Shown: in pieces, positions 23,320 to 38,159 of the stretch
Layout: each line of letters opens with the position of its first letter
Position numbering within the stretch: the stretch's first letter is position 1
Source: Paralvinella palmiformis
Taxonomy: Eukaryota > Annelida > Polychaeta > Terebellida > Alvinellidae
Reading direction: 5' to 3'
DNA: 64,000 bases
NCBI GenBank assembly: GCA_025642065.1
Contig: JAODUP010000070.1
Span: forward strand, 711,001-775,000
Notes under the pieces: generated by a model
The model's database searches: none
What the model saw: the letters and a program-made list of their open reading frames with translations, nothing else
Told to the model about the DNA's origin: nothing
Position numbers and translations under genes: made by a program

Positions 23320-24320
23320 CCTGCAATATAAGGCTGAGGAACTACTCCCGAGGAAATGAGATAGTTATTGAACATCTGCACTTAGCTTTGGTCCGTTATG
23401 ATCTCAGTTGTTCAATTGTATAATCTGCACGTGAAGTTTCAAGCATACACAGTTGCGTTATGATCTCAAGAACTACCGTAATAACAGAGCACATGAAAAA
23501 CTTTATCAAGAATAATGTTTGCATGCTTTTTTGGTTGAAAATAAGTTTCACTGTATTATCCACAATAATTACTATTCGAGACACAAACTTTGTAGTTTTA
23601 GTAAAAATATCAAAACCAATTTAATTAATCCACATTCCTGAATTACAAATGTACAATTTCTTTAATTCACTTTTTCTGTTAACATTAAATGTTTTAACTG
23701 TATCACGCTAAAAAAATGAAACTGAATTAATTACTCTTGTCATGTACTAATGACTCTTGACAGAATCAGTGGTTGAACAATTATCACACAGCAAGTTAAT
23801 AACAACAACAATGCCATCCTCATATTAATAATATTTACTGAGTGAATAAATTAAACGTGTACAATGAAATGACGCAGGCATGAAATCTGGGCAATTCCTT
23901 TGGTGATCATCACTAATCAAGTAACCATGGTCACCAAGTAGTAAACAAAACATCATGAGACTCGAACACGAGCCTTCAAAAATTTGAAGAGGAACCAGAA
24001 TGTACCAACCTCATTACACCCAAATCTAGAGCAGGAAATGGACACACACACATACATGCATAGTTGACAATATACAACCCCTCTTTATCTTTTAAGACTC
24101 TCTCACCAAAAGTGTGCCTCACCGAGGTGTGCCCCAAAGCACACACGTTATACCTGGAATGTGGCGAGATGACAACAAAAGCACCACACATACCCATTTG
24201 AGCACCCACTAGAACACGCGCCACATTCCGACTAAAGCCCATCCATTATGGTACACATTAACCAGATTCTGGGAACAGACTATACACATAATATACAAAG
24301 AAGGCAGTTCAGAGACATAC
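23320..24320. other. spacer downstream of ARL1, possibly including its 3' UTR end
   Basis: No independent gene. The minus frame 23976-24242 (88 codons) has no family signature. TTTAAT at about 24323 would be an ATTAAA-type poly(A) signal for ARL1 on the minus strand, about 400 bp past its stop. Confidence 0.3.
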
Positions 24321-24729
24321 TTTAATCAACACACTAACAAAGTAGGCATATGTGCATGTACACACACACACATCCTATACTGGAAATTTATGGCCACTAA
24401 AACAAGACCAGCACTTCAAAGACCATACATTTTCAGTCAACAGATACCCGATAATTGTTAGTTATAGATTAAAAAAAGAGAGCATATTTCGCAGCTGAAT
24501 CATTCCCACAAGACTATCCCGCACGTTTGACACGATAATACTGCAATTATCGGAGTGGTTAGGAATAATGGCATAATCAGATTGAATAAAATGGCACTAA
24601 ATGATGGATATGAAACAATGCTTTATGCCAATTCAATTAAAATATATTTGTCACCCTGGGGATGAGAGTACAAGTTTCCTTAATTACTACAGTTCTCACA
24701 TTACGCACAACACTAACATGAACATCTGA

Positions 24730-29280
<4,551 letters not shown>

Positions 29281-29395
29281 ATTATTCTTTATGTACACAC
29301 TTCAGACTAATACACTAAGCACAGAACAATATAATATCAATACAAATTTAACCAGATTCCGTCCTGTTGTGATCAGAGACGTGTACGGGTTTATC

Positions 29396-29404
29396 GCGCA
29401 TGCG
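29396..29404 (-). promoter_or_regulatory. NRF1-like palindrome upstream of ARL1
   Basis: GCGCATGCG lies about 115 bp upstream of the ARL1 ATG, where a TATA-less housekeeping promoter would be expected. It resembles the NRF1 half-site pair (GCGCA–TGCGC). The role is inferred from position only. Confidence 0.35.
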
Positions 29405-29447
29405 TATTGATAAATAGGGCCGTTCTATTTAGCACTCCGTATTGATA

Positions 29448-29450
<3 letters not shown>

Positions 29451-29505
<55 letters not shown>
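29451..29505. repeat. (CT)n-(AT)n microsatellite
   Basis: CT run joined to an AT run, upstream of ARL1. Confidence 0.9.
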
Positions 29506-30256
29506 ATTCTATATATATATACTCTACAAAATATTTGTTTTGTGTTTCATAAAAAAATGACTTATATGCTATTTAATTCAAGGTAACTAATAAAATAATT
29601 TAATATAAAACGAATCAACATATTAGCATCCACGTAGTACATAGGTGACTCATGGTTTAATGTGCCATAAAACAGTGTGAATCATGTTCACAGTTTACTG
29701 TCTTAGTTCGGTTTTGGGGGTTCGTTTTAGCAGCCCCTGGTAGAGGTCTATACAGTTTCCGGTTTCTTTTTACGCAGGTCGCCAATTTTTGTCTTCAAAA
29801 GTTTGGCGATATTTTGTTCTTGTTTCTATTTCAAATTAATTCCTGTCAAACATTAGCTTCCAATAGAACTGATCTAACTATAGCCAGCACTCCCAGATCA
29901 GAAACAATCCACAATAATTTAGAAGTTGAGGTCTTACTTTATTTACGACACATGCGCAGTGCACGATCCTCGCGTCTATTTTAAGTTGTTGGTCAGCGAT
30001 GCGTGCTTTCATTTTGGATTAACATGTTGGTGTATCAGACGATCTGAGACTCTTTCGTAAGTTCTTCGAGTTTTCTCTATAAATTCATCGCACAACAGAC
30101 TCGTCATCATTTGTCCCAATTTCAAATTTTCCAAGTTAATTGTGTTTTATAAATGCAATACTTAATACATTTTCTTCTCGTCAGGTCGTGAACCGATAAT
30201 CCACAGCTCCAAAAGATCATGACTGCTCACCCGGCATGCGCTAGCTTTGAATGATA

Positions 30257-30437
30257 GGCGCCTGCATGGTCTAACTGGTAGCGCGTTCGATCACAGATCA
30301 CTGTACCACCTGAGCTCGAATCTCGGCGTTGGCATATCTGAAGGGTGTTTCATCTTTATCTTGGCTTCATTACCTTTGTAGGTCGCTCGGTCTACCGTGT
30401 GCACAAAAGTGGCCGTAAAACGTCAATCATCATCATA
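30257..30437 (+). mobile_element. family A SINE with 11-bp target duplication
   Basis: GGCGCCTGCATGGTCTAACTGG head, GCTCGAATCTCGG B box, body with a deletion between TCGCTCGG and TCTACCGTGTGC, and a CATCATCAT tail. TTTGAATGATA flanks it at 30246-30256 and 30438-30448. Confidence 0.9.
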
Positions 30438-30487
30438 TTTGAATGATAAATTTAATTACTAATTGGCGAAGTCCAACGATAAATCGG

Positions 30488-30770
30488 GTATTTGTTTGTT
30501 TGTTTTGATGTTTGGGGAGAATCCCCAGGCTGTCTCTTAATCAGCACAGCCTCTATGTTGGAGTGGTTGAGAAACCTCCTCCCCCACCACTCACATGGGA
30601 GCAGTACGGAAAGATGGAGCCGAAATACCCTGAGGGTGGTCACTGCCAGAGTGTTTTACGTCCTCAGGGGTTTTTAACATCCCCCTTTATTTAAATAATT
30701 CAGTGGAGACTGCAGCGCCATTTAACGTGGTCAGCCACCCATAAAGTGAGCCGAGATCATTATGGTTCCA
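30488..30770 (-). mobile_element. tRNA-derived SINE, family C
   Basis: Shares GTGTTTTACGTCCTCAGGGG, TTTTTAACATCCCC, GCAGCGCCATTTAA and GTGAGCCGAG with 43602-43850. Its left part (CCCCAGGCTGTC…CCACTCACA) is the complement of 47905-48015. On the minus strand the element ends in a CAAAACAAACAAA-type tail. The tRNA-like head is missing or decayed at the right. Confidence 0.65.
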
Positions 30771-30814
30771 GTATATTGGATCACACATGTAAGTGTTAAC
30801 ATTGTAAAAATGGT

Positions 30815-30974
30815 ATATCAATTTTTGGATTTAATTTTTTTGTAGGAAACTTCGAATTCAAAATTTCTCAATTCCAATTCAAAATTTCTCAATTCCAATT
30901 AAACATTTCTCAATTCCAATTCATTTTTAAAAATAATCAATTCCAATTCCGGAATTGAATTGACCCCATGTCTG
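30815..30974 (+). mobile_element. right half of the CAGACATGGGG MITE family
   Basis: GTAGGAAACTTC…AATTCAAA, repeated CAATTCCAATT units and the terminal complement of CAGACATGGGGTCAATTCAA at 30955-30974 match the right half of 5996-6320. The left half is absent. Confidence 0.55.
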
Positions 30975-31255
30975 ATCCTGATGGTATTTTTGATGTATGT
31001 TAAATTAACCGATTCTTCATTTATTAATAAGGCGATATCATTCTAGCTATAGTGTACATTGTTGTCTAGCAACAAGAGCTCTTACTGCGGTCAAGGTGTG
31101 AACATAAGGAGACATTGTAGTGTATATATGTTTATGCATTCGCGTGGGCGTGTGTGTGTGTTTTATGTTACATATAATAAAGATGAGAGCTCAGGTTTTC
31201 GTGACGTTTATAATTCTTACAGAATTGTGACAAAATGACATCTACCTAAATAGAA

Positions 31256-31359
<104 letters not shown>

Positions 31360-33930
31360 TAAGGGTGGCAAGACTGGTACAGAAATTGAATTGAAAATAC
31401 TGGCTGATACATCAGGGGGCTGAATTACAGTGTGTGTGTGCGCGCGTGTGTGTCACTGTTGAGTCACCGGTATCGAAATCATGTCTTGTCACATTCTGTA
31501 GTTTGTATTTTTATTTTATTTAATACCAACATTACTCTCATTTCCAAGTGTCTATGAGTACACAGAGACGTGGAGCTGATTAGGAAATGAAATATGCAAA
31601 GGCATCGGCCTCTGATGTTTGATTCGTGTTTCCTTATTATGATTAGACACTACGAAGAAGAACGATGTTGTACCAGAGGATATAATCTGCGTCCGTTTTA
31701 ATGAGGGAATCAAACATGGAAGTGAATACTTTTGAAGAAAACATAGCCCATGATGGCTTATGTGTTTTGTTCTAATTAGAGGCATAGTGCAAACTAAGTT
31801 GTCTAATTTGTCCAGTTGGGAGCATTTAATTCAATCCGTCCATCCGCCCGAGGCATATTCTCTAATAGCAGCCTAGCTCTTCTGCAACATAAAAGCATGC
31901 ACACAGATATACAAATATTGGCACGTCATAAACTTTAATTTCTAGGCTGTCCACCAATATTTCCTATGATGCAGGTAGTTCCCTTTTCAAACTTAAATAA
32001 CAAACAGGAATATAAATATTACCAGACTCAGGAATCAGATTTTCAACCGATCATAACTCAACCTCAGCCCATTTGGGAAATGACTAGGCGTGTACTAAAG
32101 CGCTGCATCGGAGTAAATATCACAGCATAGGAAGTTAAGGCCTACACCGCACCATATCACACTAACTTACTTGAGTGGTGTTCCAACAGCAGACCTCTGG
32201 GTTATAGGTTCCAATCCGAGGCGCGCCTCTGTTTGTCTAATGCTTCCTTAAGGAGTTGCCCCCCGGATGTAACCAATACCGAAGCCAAATAACTCACGGT
32301 CACCAACATTCGGCCCATTTCAGCGATAAATAATAACCAAATTTTACACATCTCTGCTTCATTTTGGATTTATGAAAGTATCACACATCGCTATGTCAAA
32401 CTCCTGGAGAACATCAGATTTCAGCTTAAAGAGAAGGATCTCGTGTTGTAAAATCTTTAAACAACTAATACCTAATATTCACATCTAGCCCACTAAAACA
32501 TGTTTTACCCAACACCTGGATGGCTTCAGCAAAGTAATTATTAGGCCTACAGCTGCCCTGCCCTGTAAAATTGACCAGTGTCACTAGGCGCCATGTTAAC
32601 GAAGGGGGCTGTCCGTGACAATCTACCTCCGGTCGCTAGGGCCCTGGGGCTCCATGAATTCAAAATGGCGTCCCATGTTAAAACGCGAAGTAACACGTCT
32701 TGTTATAAATAGTCTTTGGTGTGATGCCGCTGCGGCGAAAGAAGTTACGTAACCACCCTTCAATAGCTACTTTGGAGTCAATTTCCAGCGTGGACTTTCC
32801 CGCGCTAATTGCTATTAAAACGCATGGTTGGCTTGCCGTATGTCGATCATGTGACTAATGCAAACTAACAACCAAACCTAACCCAAACCGAATTTGGAAA
32901 ACATTACGCGATATATTACACAAAAAGCAAGTAAATATCTAATAACAATGTTGGAATCTTGTCCATGAAAGATTATTGGCACCGCAGGTGTGAACTGATG
33001 GGATTAACCATTTTGTTTCTGAAACATTAATCATACGTACCACTGACCTAAAAGAAAAGTCAATGATATGTACACATTGCATGCGAGCGATAATAACATA
33101 TAGGCAAGATAACAAGTAAAACTTGATTATTCACATCATCCATGGAAATTTCTTACACCCCGGCGCTTGTTCAAGCCACGGCGCTTATTGTTTTAAAGCA
33201 AGCTATACCTCAGGCCTTGTTCGAGCATGCTGTTATTCAAGCAGATGCCCTTATAATAGCTTATTCGCGTGAGTACGGTATTATTAATTTGAGCTCAGCT
33301 TCATGTCCTGGTAGCCCACTCATAAAATTGGCGCTAGTAATACCATTTTAGGCATTTGTTACAAACTTTACACAAAATCTTCATTTTAATACCAAACATT
33401 GTCGATACTCATCTCATCTTCCCAGCCGGCGAACGGAAGGGACGTGAACCTACCAGCAAGTAAGCCTAGCTTCAAGGACAATGGGAAATGGTCGTAATTG
33501 CCTGGAAAAGCAGCTGATTACTGGTAAACACTCAGAATTAAACCTAATAGCCAGCCCAATAAATGCCGAACAAAATTCCAGCTAATGTACCGTCATCAGA
33601 TCAAAATTCAATGACATTCTTTTCCTCAGCGAGACACCCCTCGCCCATATGTCCCAGCTATGACCAGGAACGAGGCTAAGCAACTCAACTCGATCCAGAC
33701 CAGATATTGTTGAAACAGGTTATCGGGTCTCTTTAAAACAACTGAGATTATTACAGGTTAACTATGTGTCATTGGTAAAGTCGAAAATATACTGGAATTG
33801 TGTAACAATGTAAAAACCATTACTTTATAGATACATGGAAACATAAACACTCCGTAGTTAATATTTGATACTTAAATAAGCAATAGATAAATGCATTATG
33901 CCCCAAAAATGAAATACCAGTTTATACAGC
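31360..33930. other. no supported gene
   Basis: Holds a minus-strand 77-codon frame (31552-31785) and a plus 69-codon frame (33142-33351), neither with family features. The plus frame runs over GGCGCTTGTTCAAGC/GGCGCTTATT repeats that look like a degraded transposon end. A tRNA-like B box (GGTTCCAATCC) occurs at about 32206. Confidence 0.3.
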
Positions 33931-33937
33931 AATTATC

Positions 33938-34824
33938 ATAATAGACAATTTCCGCGACGCATGCGCATTCCGTGATCGAGACATCTACTGTGGTTTGCGG
34001 GTCAGTGAAGCCGTGTACACCGTGAAGTAGCAATTGAACAACGAACGTAGACTCGTTCGTAAATTCACGGATTTCTTTTTTCATCCACAGGACCAGATCG
34101 ATTAATAATAATCTTTTGTAGCAGTTTCACAGAATGTCCATTATGTTAAATAAACATTTTCTTATTGTTTTGGCCTTTTCTCTAATAGATTCTTTGTCGG
34201 GAAAGGTCAACTTTTATCACCCGAAATGACCGAAGTTGCCAGACAAAATGGCTGTTACACTGCAATTAAGATGTCGTCACAATAAATTGTAAACATGAAC
34301 AATATGAAATAAAACATCAGAAAAAATTATTATCTCAGATTTGTAACTTACAAAATAAATCTTTTGTTCTAAAAAATCCGTCAAATCTTTTTGGTCAATC
34401 GAGAAGACCAGCATAAAATATATTAAGGACAAATACGCCATGTTGTAAACTAAAGCTATACAAAACATAAACAACGACAACTAAATCTGTATTTACTGAC
34501 AAAATATAGATTGTTATTGAAAAATAACTCATCAAGTAACTCATAATAGACAGTTTATCAAGGTATGAGCCTGTTTCTACACTCTGTTATTTCGCTATCG
34601 GAAAAAAGAACGTATTTCATCAGATGGTTCAACAAAATAATTAAGCATAAATGGTCGAATAATATGAAACTGAAGTTATTTATATTTTTCGCAAAAGCAC
34701 GCATAAAATATCCAGCAGAACGGCCAATTACTTGCCATAGAAATGCCAAATCCTGTAGCGAGCCATGTTGGAACGCGACCCGGAAACGCTAGAAGGCGCA
34801 GTCATCGCGGAAATGGTCTATTAT
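33938..34824. mobile_element. DNA-transposon-like element with ~29-bp terminal inverted repeats
   Basis: ATAATAGACAATTTCCGCGA at 33938 is repeated in inverse at 34824 as ATAATAGACCATTTCCGCGA. Similarity extends to 29 bp (25 matching). A third terminus-like piece (ATAATAGACAGTTTATCAAG) lies inside at about 34543. No transposase domain was recognised in the 887 bp and no clear target duplication was seen. The left end carries an ATGCGC palindrome. Confidence 0.5.
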
Positions 34825-34928
34825 TTCATGTTTTTGTCGATCAAAGAAATACGGAATTAATGGCCAATCAGCATCGCCATTTGCGTCTTCTCATCATCAT
34901 ATTCGACCACTAACATCCAGTGACAGAC

Positions 34929-36140
34929 TTACGTCTTTAACTTGTACTGGTCAAATATCTTCTTCCACATTCCTACCATTATTGTGTCGTTTATGAAATG
35001 TTTCTGTAAGAAAAACAGATTCCTTTTTATCAGATGTTCTGGTAATCTCCGGCCGATAATAGTATAGCCATAGAAACGCTGAAACTGTTTGTGCCTTACG
35101 CCCGCGGCTTTGGCCAGAACACCGGTGACGAAAACGTCATCGATCCAGAAGGCCGGAGTCACCAGGGAAGCGTTATGGATCCGGGCCATCACGTCCAGCG
35201 TTGTGATGTAGGCGAATCCTTCGCAGTATGTCGGATACTTGTCTTGGGAATATTCCGACTTGCTGACGAACCATTTATCGCGTTCGTCTCGACGCGGACC
35301 CTGATTGACGAAGGCCGAACAGTAGATGACGTCATTCTTACGTGACAGGATGTTGTCGGCCGAAGTGAGGAATTCGATGAGGCGGAATACGTTGACGATC
35401 GTATCGTCGTCGACTTTCACGACGAATGCGACACGACGACAGTGACTCAGTGTCCACTGATAAGCCATCAGGTGTTTGATAGTCAAGTTACGATATTCGT
35501 CTACGAACTCACCTTGTACAATGTCATCACACTCTCGGTATTCCCGAACGATGGTCTTTTGTTTCTCACCACTTAATCCGTCACTGGGAAGTCCCAGAAG
35601 GAAGACAGTCTTTATCGTATAGTTGTTGTACGATTTTATGCTGGCCCAGCTATTCCGTATGAAGTATCGTCGATCTACGTTTGACCAACGCGAATGGACG
35701 AGGATCAGCACAAATGGGGACTGATACGTACAGTTGTCTTCCGTGTTCAACACATATTTGGTCCTCCGATTTGGAATATCGGCGACATTTTGGCCAGCGA
35801 TTTCGACTTTTGTTCCAAGACGATTAGCCATTCGACCTCCAACGTTGCTACCATTTCCGGTCAGGTTAAACCTTTCCAGAATGAATTCCTTCAATTCAGG
35901 CTGCTTCCCGAAAACAATTTTAATCATTTGACGCTGTTCGGCCACTGGAAAGAGCTGCATCCTGACCAGTCTGTTTTCGAAGATTTCGATATCCCATTCT
36001 GGTATTGTCTTTTCTGGGGTGTACGTTGCGGTTTTCTTCAACTTGTAGCGTGGTGACAGTATGATCACGAAGAAGACGGCGAGAAACCAGAAGAACATCA
36101 GCCGTATCACGGTCTGTCTTAGACGGATGGTGGACCTCAT
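34929..36140 (-). CDS. beta-1,3-galactosyltransferase-like protein (GT31), intronless
   Basis: A 403-residue type II membrane protein typical of Golgi GT31 enzymes, which transfer Gal or GlcNAc from UDP-sugar to glycan acceptors (family knowledge). A short basic N-tail is followed by a signal anchor at about residues 13-29 and a variable stem to about 135. The catalytic domain then shows RRYFIRNSW (158-166), VFLLG (179-183), KHLMAYQW (222-229), the DxD metal motif VKVDDDTIVN (241-250), YPTYCEGFAYI (302-312) and WIDDVFVTG (332-340). The last usually reads EDV in the family, so Glu is conservatively Asp here. N-glycosylation sequons occur in stem and domain. Length and single-exon structure are normal for B3GALT genes. 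The exact substrate cannot be told from sequence. The first Met is favoured because it precedes the anchor directly. Confidence 0.9.
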   Translation of the reverse strand: MRSTIRLRQTVIRLMFFWFLAVFFVIILSPRYKLKKTATYTPEKTIPEWDIEIFENRLVRMQLFPVAEQRQMIKIVFGKQPELKEFILERFNLTGNGSNVGGRMANRLGTKVEIAGQNVADIPNRRTKYVLNTEDNCTYQSPFVLILVHSRWSNVDRRYFIRNSWASIKSYNNYTIKTVFLLGLPSDGLSGEKQKTIVREYRECDDIVQGEFVDEYRNLTIKHLMAYQWTLSHCRRVAFVVKVDDDTIVNVFRLIEFLTSADNILSRKNDVIYCSAFVNQGPRRDERDKWFVSKSEYSQDKYPTYCEGFAYITTLDVMARIHNASLVTPAFWIDDVFVTGVLAKAAGVRHKQFQRFYGYTIIGRRLPEHLIKRNLFFLQKHFINDTIMVGMWKKIFDQYKLKT

Positions 36141-36438
36141 GGCTCGGTGTCTTCGGGTGTCTTGTGCTGGTCATATGGCCGTGTGTCTTTACCGGGTGGC
36201 CATTTGTCAGGAACGATCATCTGTTGATCTGAAGTGCATTGTTAATATACTGTACATAGATGTTACCTTATTATTACTACACGTTACTTAATATTTAATC
36301 TCCCTTCCCCCCCTCTCTCTCTACTCTCTTTTCTACCTTCCAGGTTGTAGTTTCGAGTCTAGATCGAATAAGTACTTGTGGGTGTGTGCGGTAAGAGCCT
36401 TCTTTCAGCCATTTATTCCTGGTGTCAACAGCACCGAG

Positions 36439-37052
36439 GCTCACTCACTCACTCACTCACTCACTCACTCACTCACTCACTCACTCACTCACTCACTCAC
36501 TCACTCACTCACTCACTCACTCACTCACTCACTCACTCACTCACTCACTCACTCACTCACTCACTCACTCACTCACTCACTCACTCACTCACTCACTCAC
36601 TCACTCACTCACTCACTCACTCACTCACTCACTCACTCACTCACTCACTCACTCACTCACTCACTCACTCACTCACTCACTCACTCACTCACTCACCACT
36701 CACTCACTCACTCACTCACCACTCACTCACTCACTCACTCACTCACTCACCACTCACTCACTCACTCACTCACTCACTCACTCACTCACTCACTCACTCA
36801 CTCACTCACTCACTCACCACCACCACCACCACCACCACCCATCACCACACCACCACACCACCACCACCCACACACCACCCACCCACCATCACCACTCACC
36901 CACTCACCCACCCACTCACTCAACCCAATGTTTAGGGACATGTCTTTATTAGGGTTTATACTTTGATGTTGGTGTTGATGTTTGTTAAGTTTGAGAGCAA
37001 CAGACATGGTTTGCTATACCACGTAGACGGCTTGTTTCTCTCCACTCTAACG
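36439..37052 (+). repeat. microsatellite-headed repeat: (CACT)n-(CAC)n plus a conserved 126-bp module, copy 1
   Basis: About 370 bp of almost pure (ACTC)n, with a few CACC breaks, passes into (CAC)n and then CACCC variants up to about 36926. A 126-bp module (AATGTTTAGGGACATGTC … CCACTCTAACG, 36927-37052) follows. The same order, with a nearly identical module, recurs at 63489-63957. All three plus frames are open through the tetranucleotide and encode Thr-His-Ser-Leu repeats, which is an artefact of the repeat and not a gene. Confidence 0.85.
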
Positions 37053-37199
37053 TCACATCCGGTCACTTTTCAGAGGAATTGTGGCTGTTCGATTGTGTTC
37101 GCTGAAGTGCTCTCATCGTGTCCAAGTGTGACCGAAGGAATGGTGTAGTATATGGCAGTGAGGCTACACATACGCATCTTGTATTGTGCAATAAATGTA

Positions 37200-37335
37200 A
37201 TTATAGTAGTAGTAGTATTTATTTCCAATTTCAATATCAAACAATATATACATCATGGAATTTTACAAGCATATTACATATAAATAAATTGGGGGACCAA
37301 AGTAGCGAAGCTGTCTTCCCATTGGTCCCTAACTA
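37200..37335 (-). mobile_element. 3' end of the LINE family found at 44080-46700
   Basis: On the minus strand, GGGAAGACAGCTTCGC…GTCCCC precedes AATTTATTTATATG and ends AAATAAATACTACTACTAC. The GGGAAGACAGCTT…AATAAATTAATTTATT arrangement matches 46578-46700. Confidence 0.5.
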
Positions 37336-37429
37336 ATCATAGCTAATAATTATGGTCAGCTCAATAAAACGCCGTTTGTGTATTTGCAATTATTGTCCAA
37401 TTATTGGAAAGGGTGCTAATAAATAAAGA

Positions 37430-37605
37430 ACTGATGAACCGTCCAGACATAATAACAAAGTACGTATAGTTTTGTCAGTATAACGATTTATGGAGAATGT
37501 GTTTTATGGCCATAGTCGGTGAGCTAATAAAAGTGAAGGACTTATGAGTCATCCAGACATAGTAACATGGATGCATAGATTTGGCAGTATATAAATGTAT
37601 GGAGG
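37430..37605. repeat. two diverged tandem copies of a ~100-bp unit
   Basis: GATGAACCGTCCAGACATAATAAC…TTTATGGAG is followed by TATGAGTCATCCAGACATAGTAAC…TGTATGGAG with similar spacing. Confidence 0.55.
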
Positions 37606-37853
37606 TACATCGTATATGTTTTTTAATGGGTTTGTAGGTCTTAGTCCTGACATACAAACACACTGACATATACACACACTTACCTTTAATCTATAAATGC
37701 AGAGATATAGTTCGCTAACTTAGCCCGAGTTGTTTATTTATTACCAGAAACAAAACAATCACCTGCTCCATTCCTAGTTCCAATTCTGTGATGTACCTTC
37801 TACGAACCTGTCCAATTTATCGTTCTATTATTGATTGATTCTAACATCGTCAG

Positions 37854-38017
37854 ACCACCTTCACCTAACTGATGTCCGTTCGATATTGATCCACGGTCGT
37901 GGTCTGGCGTCGTTCATTCGTGGTCGAGTTTTCCCCGCAGTCGACTATGTTTATGAAGACCAAGAACGGTATCCGGTTTATTGTTTGTCGAAGCTGACAC
38001 ATGAAACAGACGTTTGA
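37854..38017 (+). CDS. candidate terminal exon, unknown protein
   Basis: Acceptor CATCGTCAG precedes 54 codons that read like conserved protein (LIHGRGLASFIRGRVFPAVD, then YVYEDQERYPVYCLSK) and end at TGA. AATAAA follows 132 bp later at 38149. The YVYEDQ-YPVY pattern is reminiscent of the end of PARP catalytic domains, but this is only an impression. Possible upstream exons with good splice borders lie at 36344-36390 and about 37081, but their frames could not be joined convincingly. Confidence 0.35.
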
Positions 38018-38148
38018 AGATTTCTGGTTAGATAATGGGAATCTTCAGAGTTGTAAGTCGAGTGCAACCTTGCGTAAAATGTTCTCTCTCTCTCTCTCTC
38101 TCTCTCTCTATGTGTGTGTGTGTGTGTGCGATTTATTAGGAAATGACA

Positions 38149-38154
38149 AATAAA
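38149..38154 (+). terminator. AATAAA polyadenylation signal for the 37854 exon
   Basis: Canonical hexamer 132 bp beyond the TGA at 38015-38017. A CT/GT microsatellite (38079-38128) lies between them. Confidence 0.35.
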
Positions 38155-38159
38155 GGGAA

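Noticed and set aside
23976..24242. 88-codon minus frame downstream of ARL1
   Set aside because: No family features and it lies where an ARL1 3' flank is expected.
33142..33351. 69-codon frame MEISYTPALVQATALI…
   Set aside because: It runs over repeated GGCGCTTNTTCAAGC-type motifs that look like transposon-derived DNA.
35091..36056. Plus-strand open frames across the glycosyltransferase
   Set aside because: They are antisense shadows of the GT31 coding sequence, which explains all conserved motifs.
36376..36966. Three long overlapping open frames with Thr-His-Ser-Leu repeats
   Set aside because: They are the three readings of an (ACTC)n tetranucleotide, which has no stop in any frame; no coding evidence outside the repeat.
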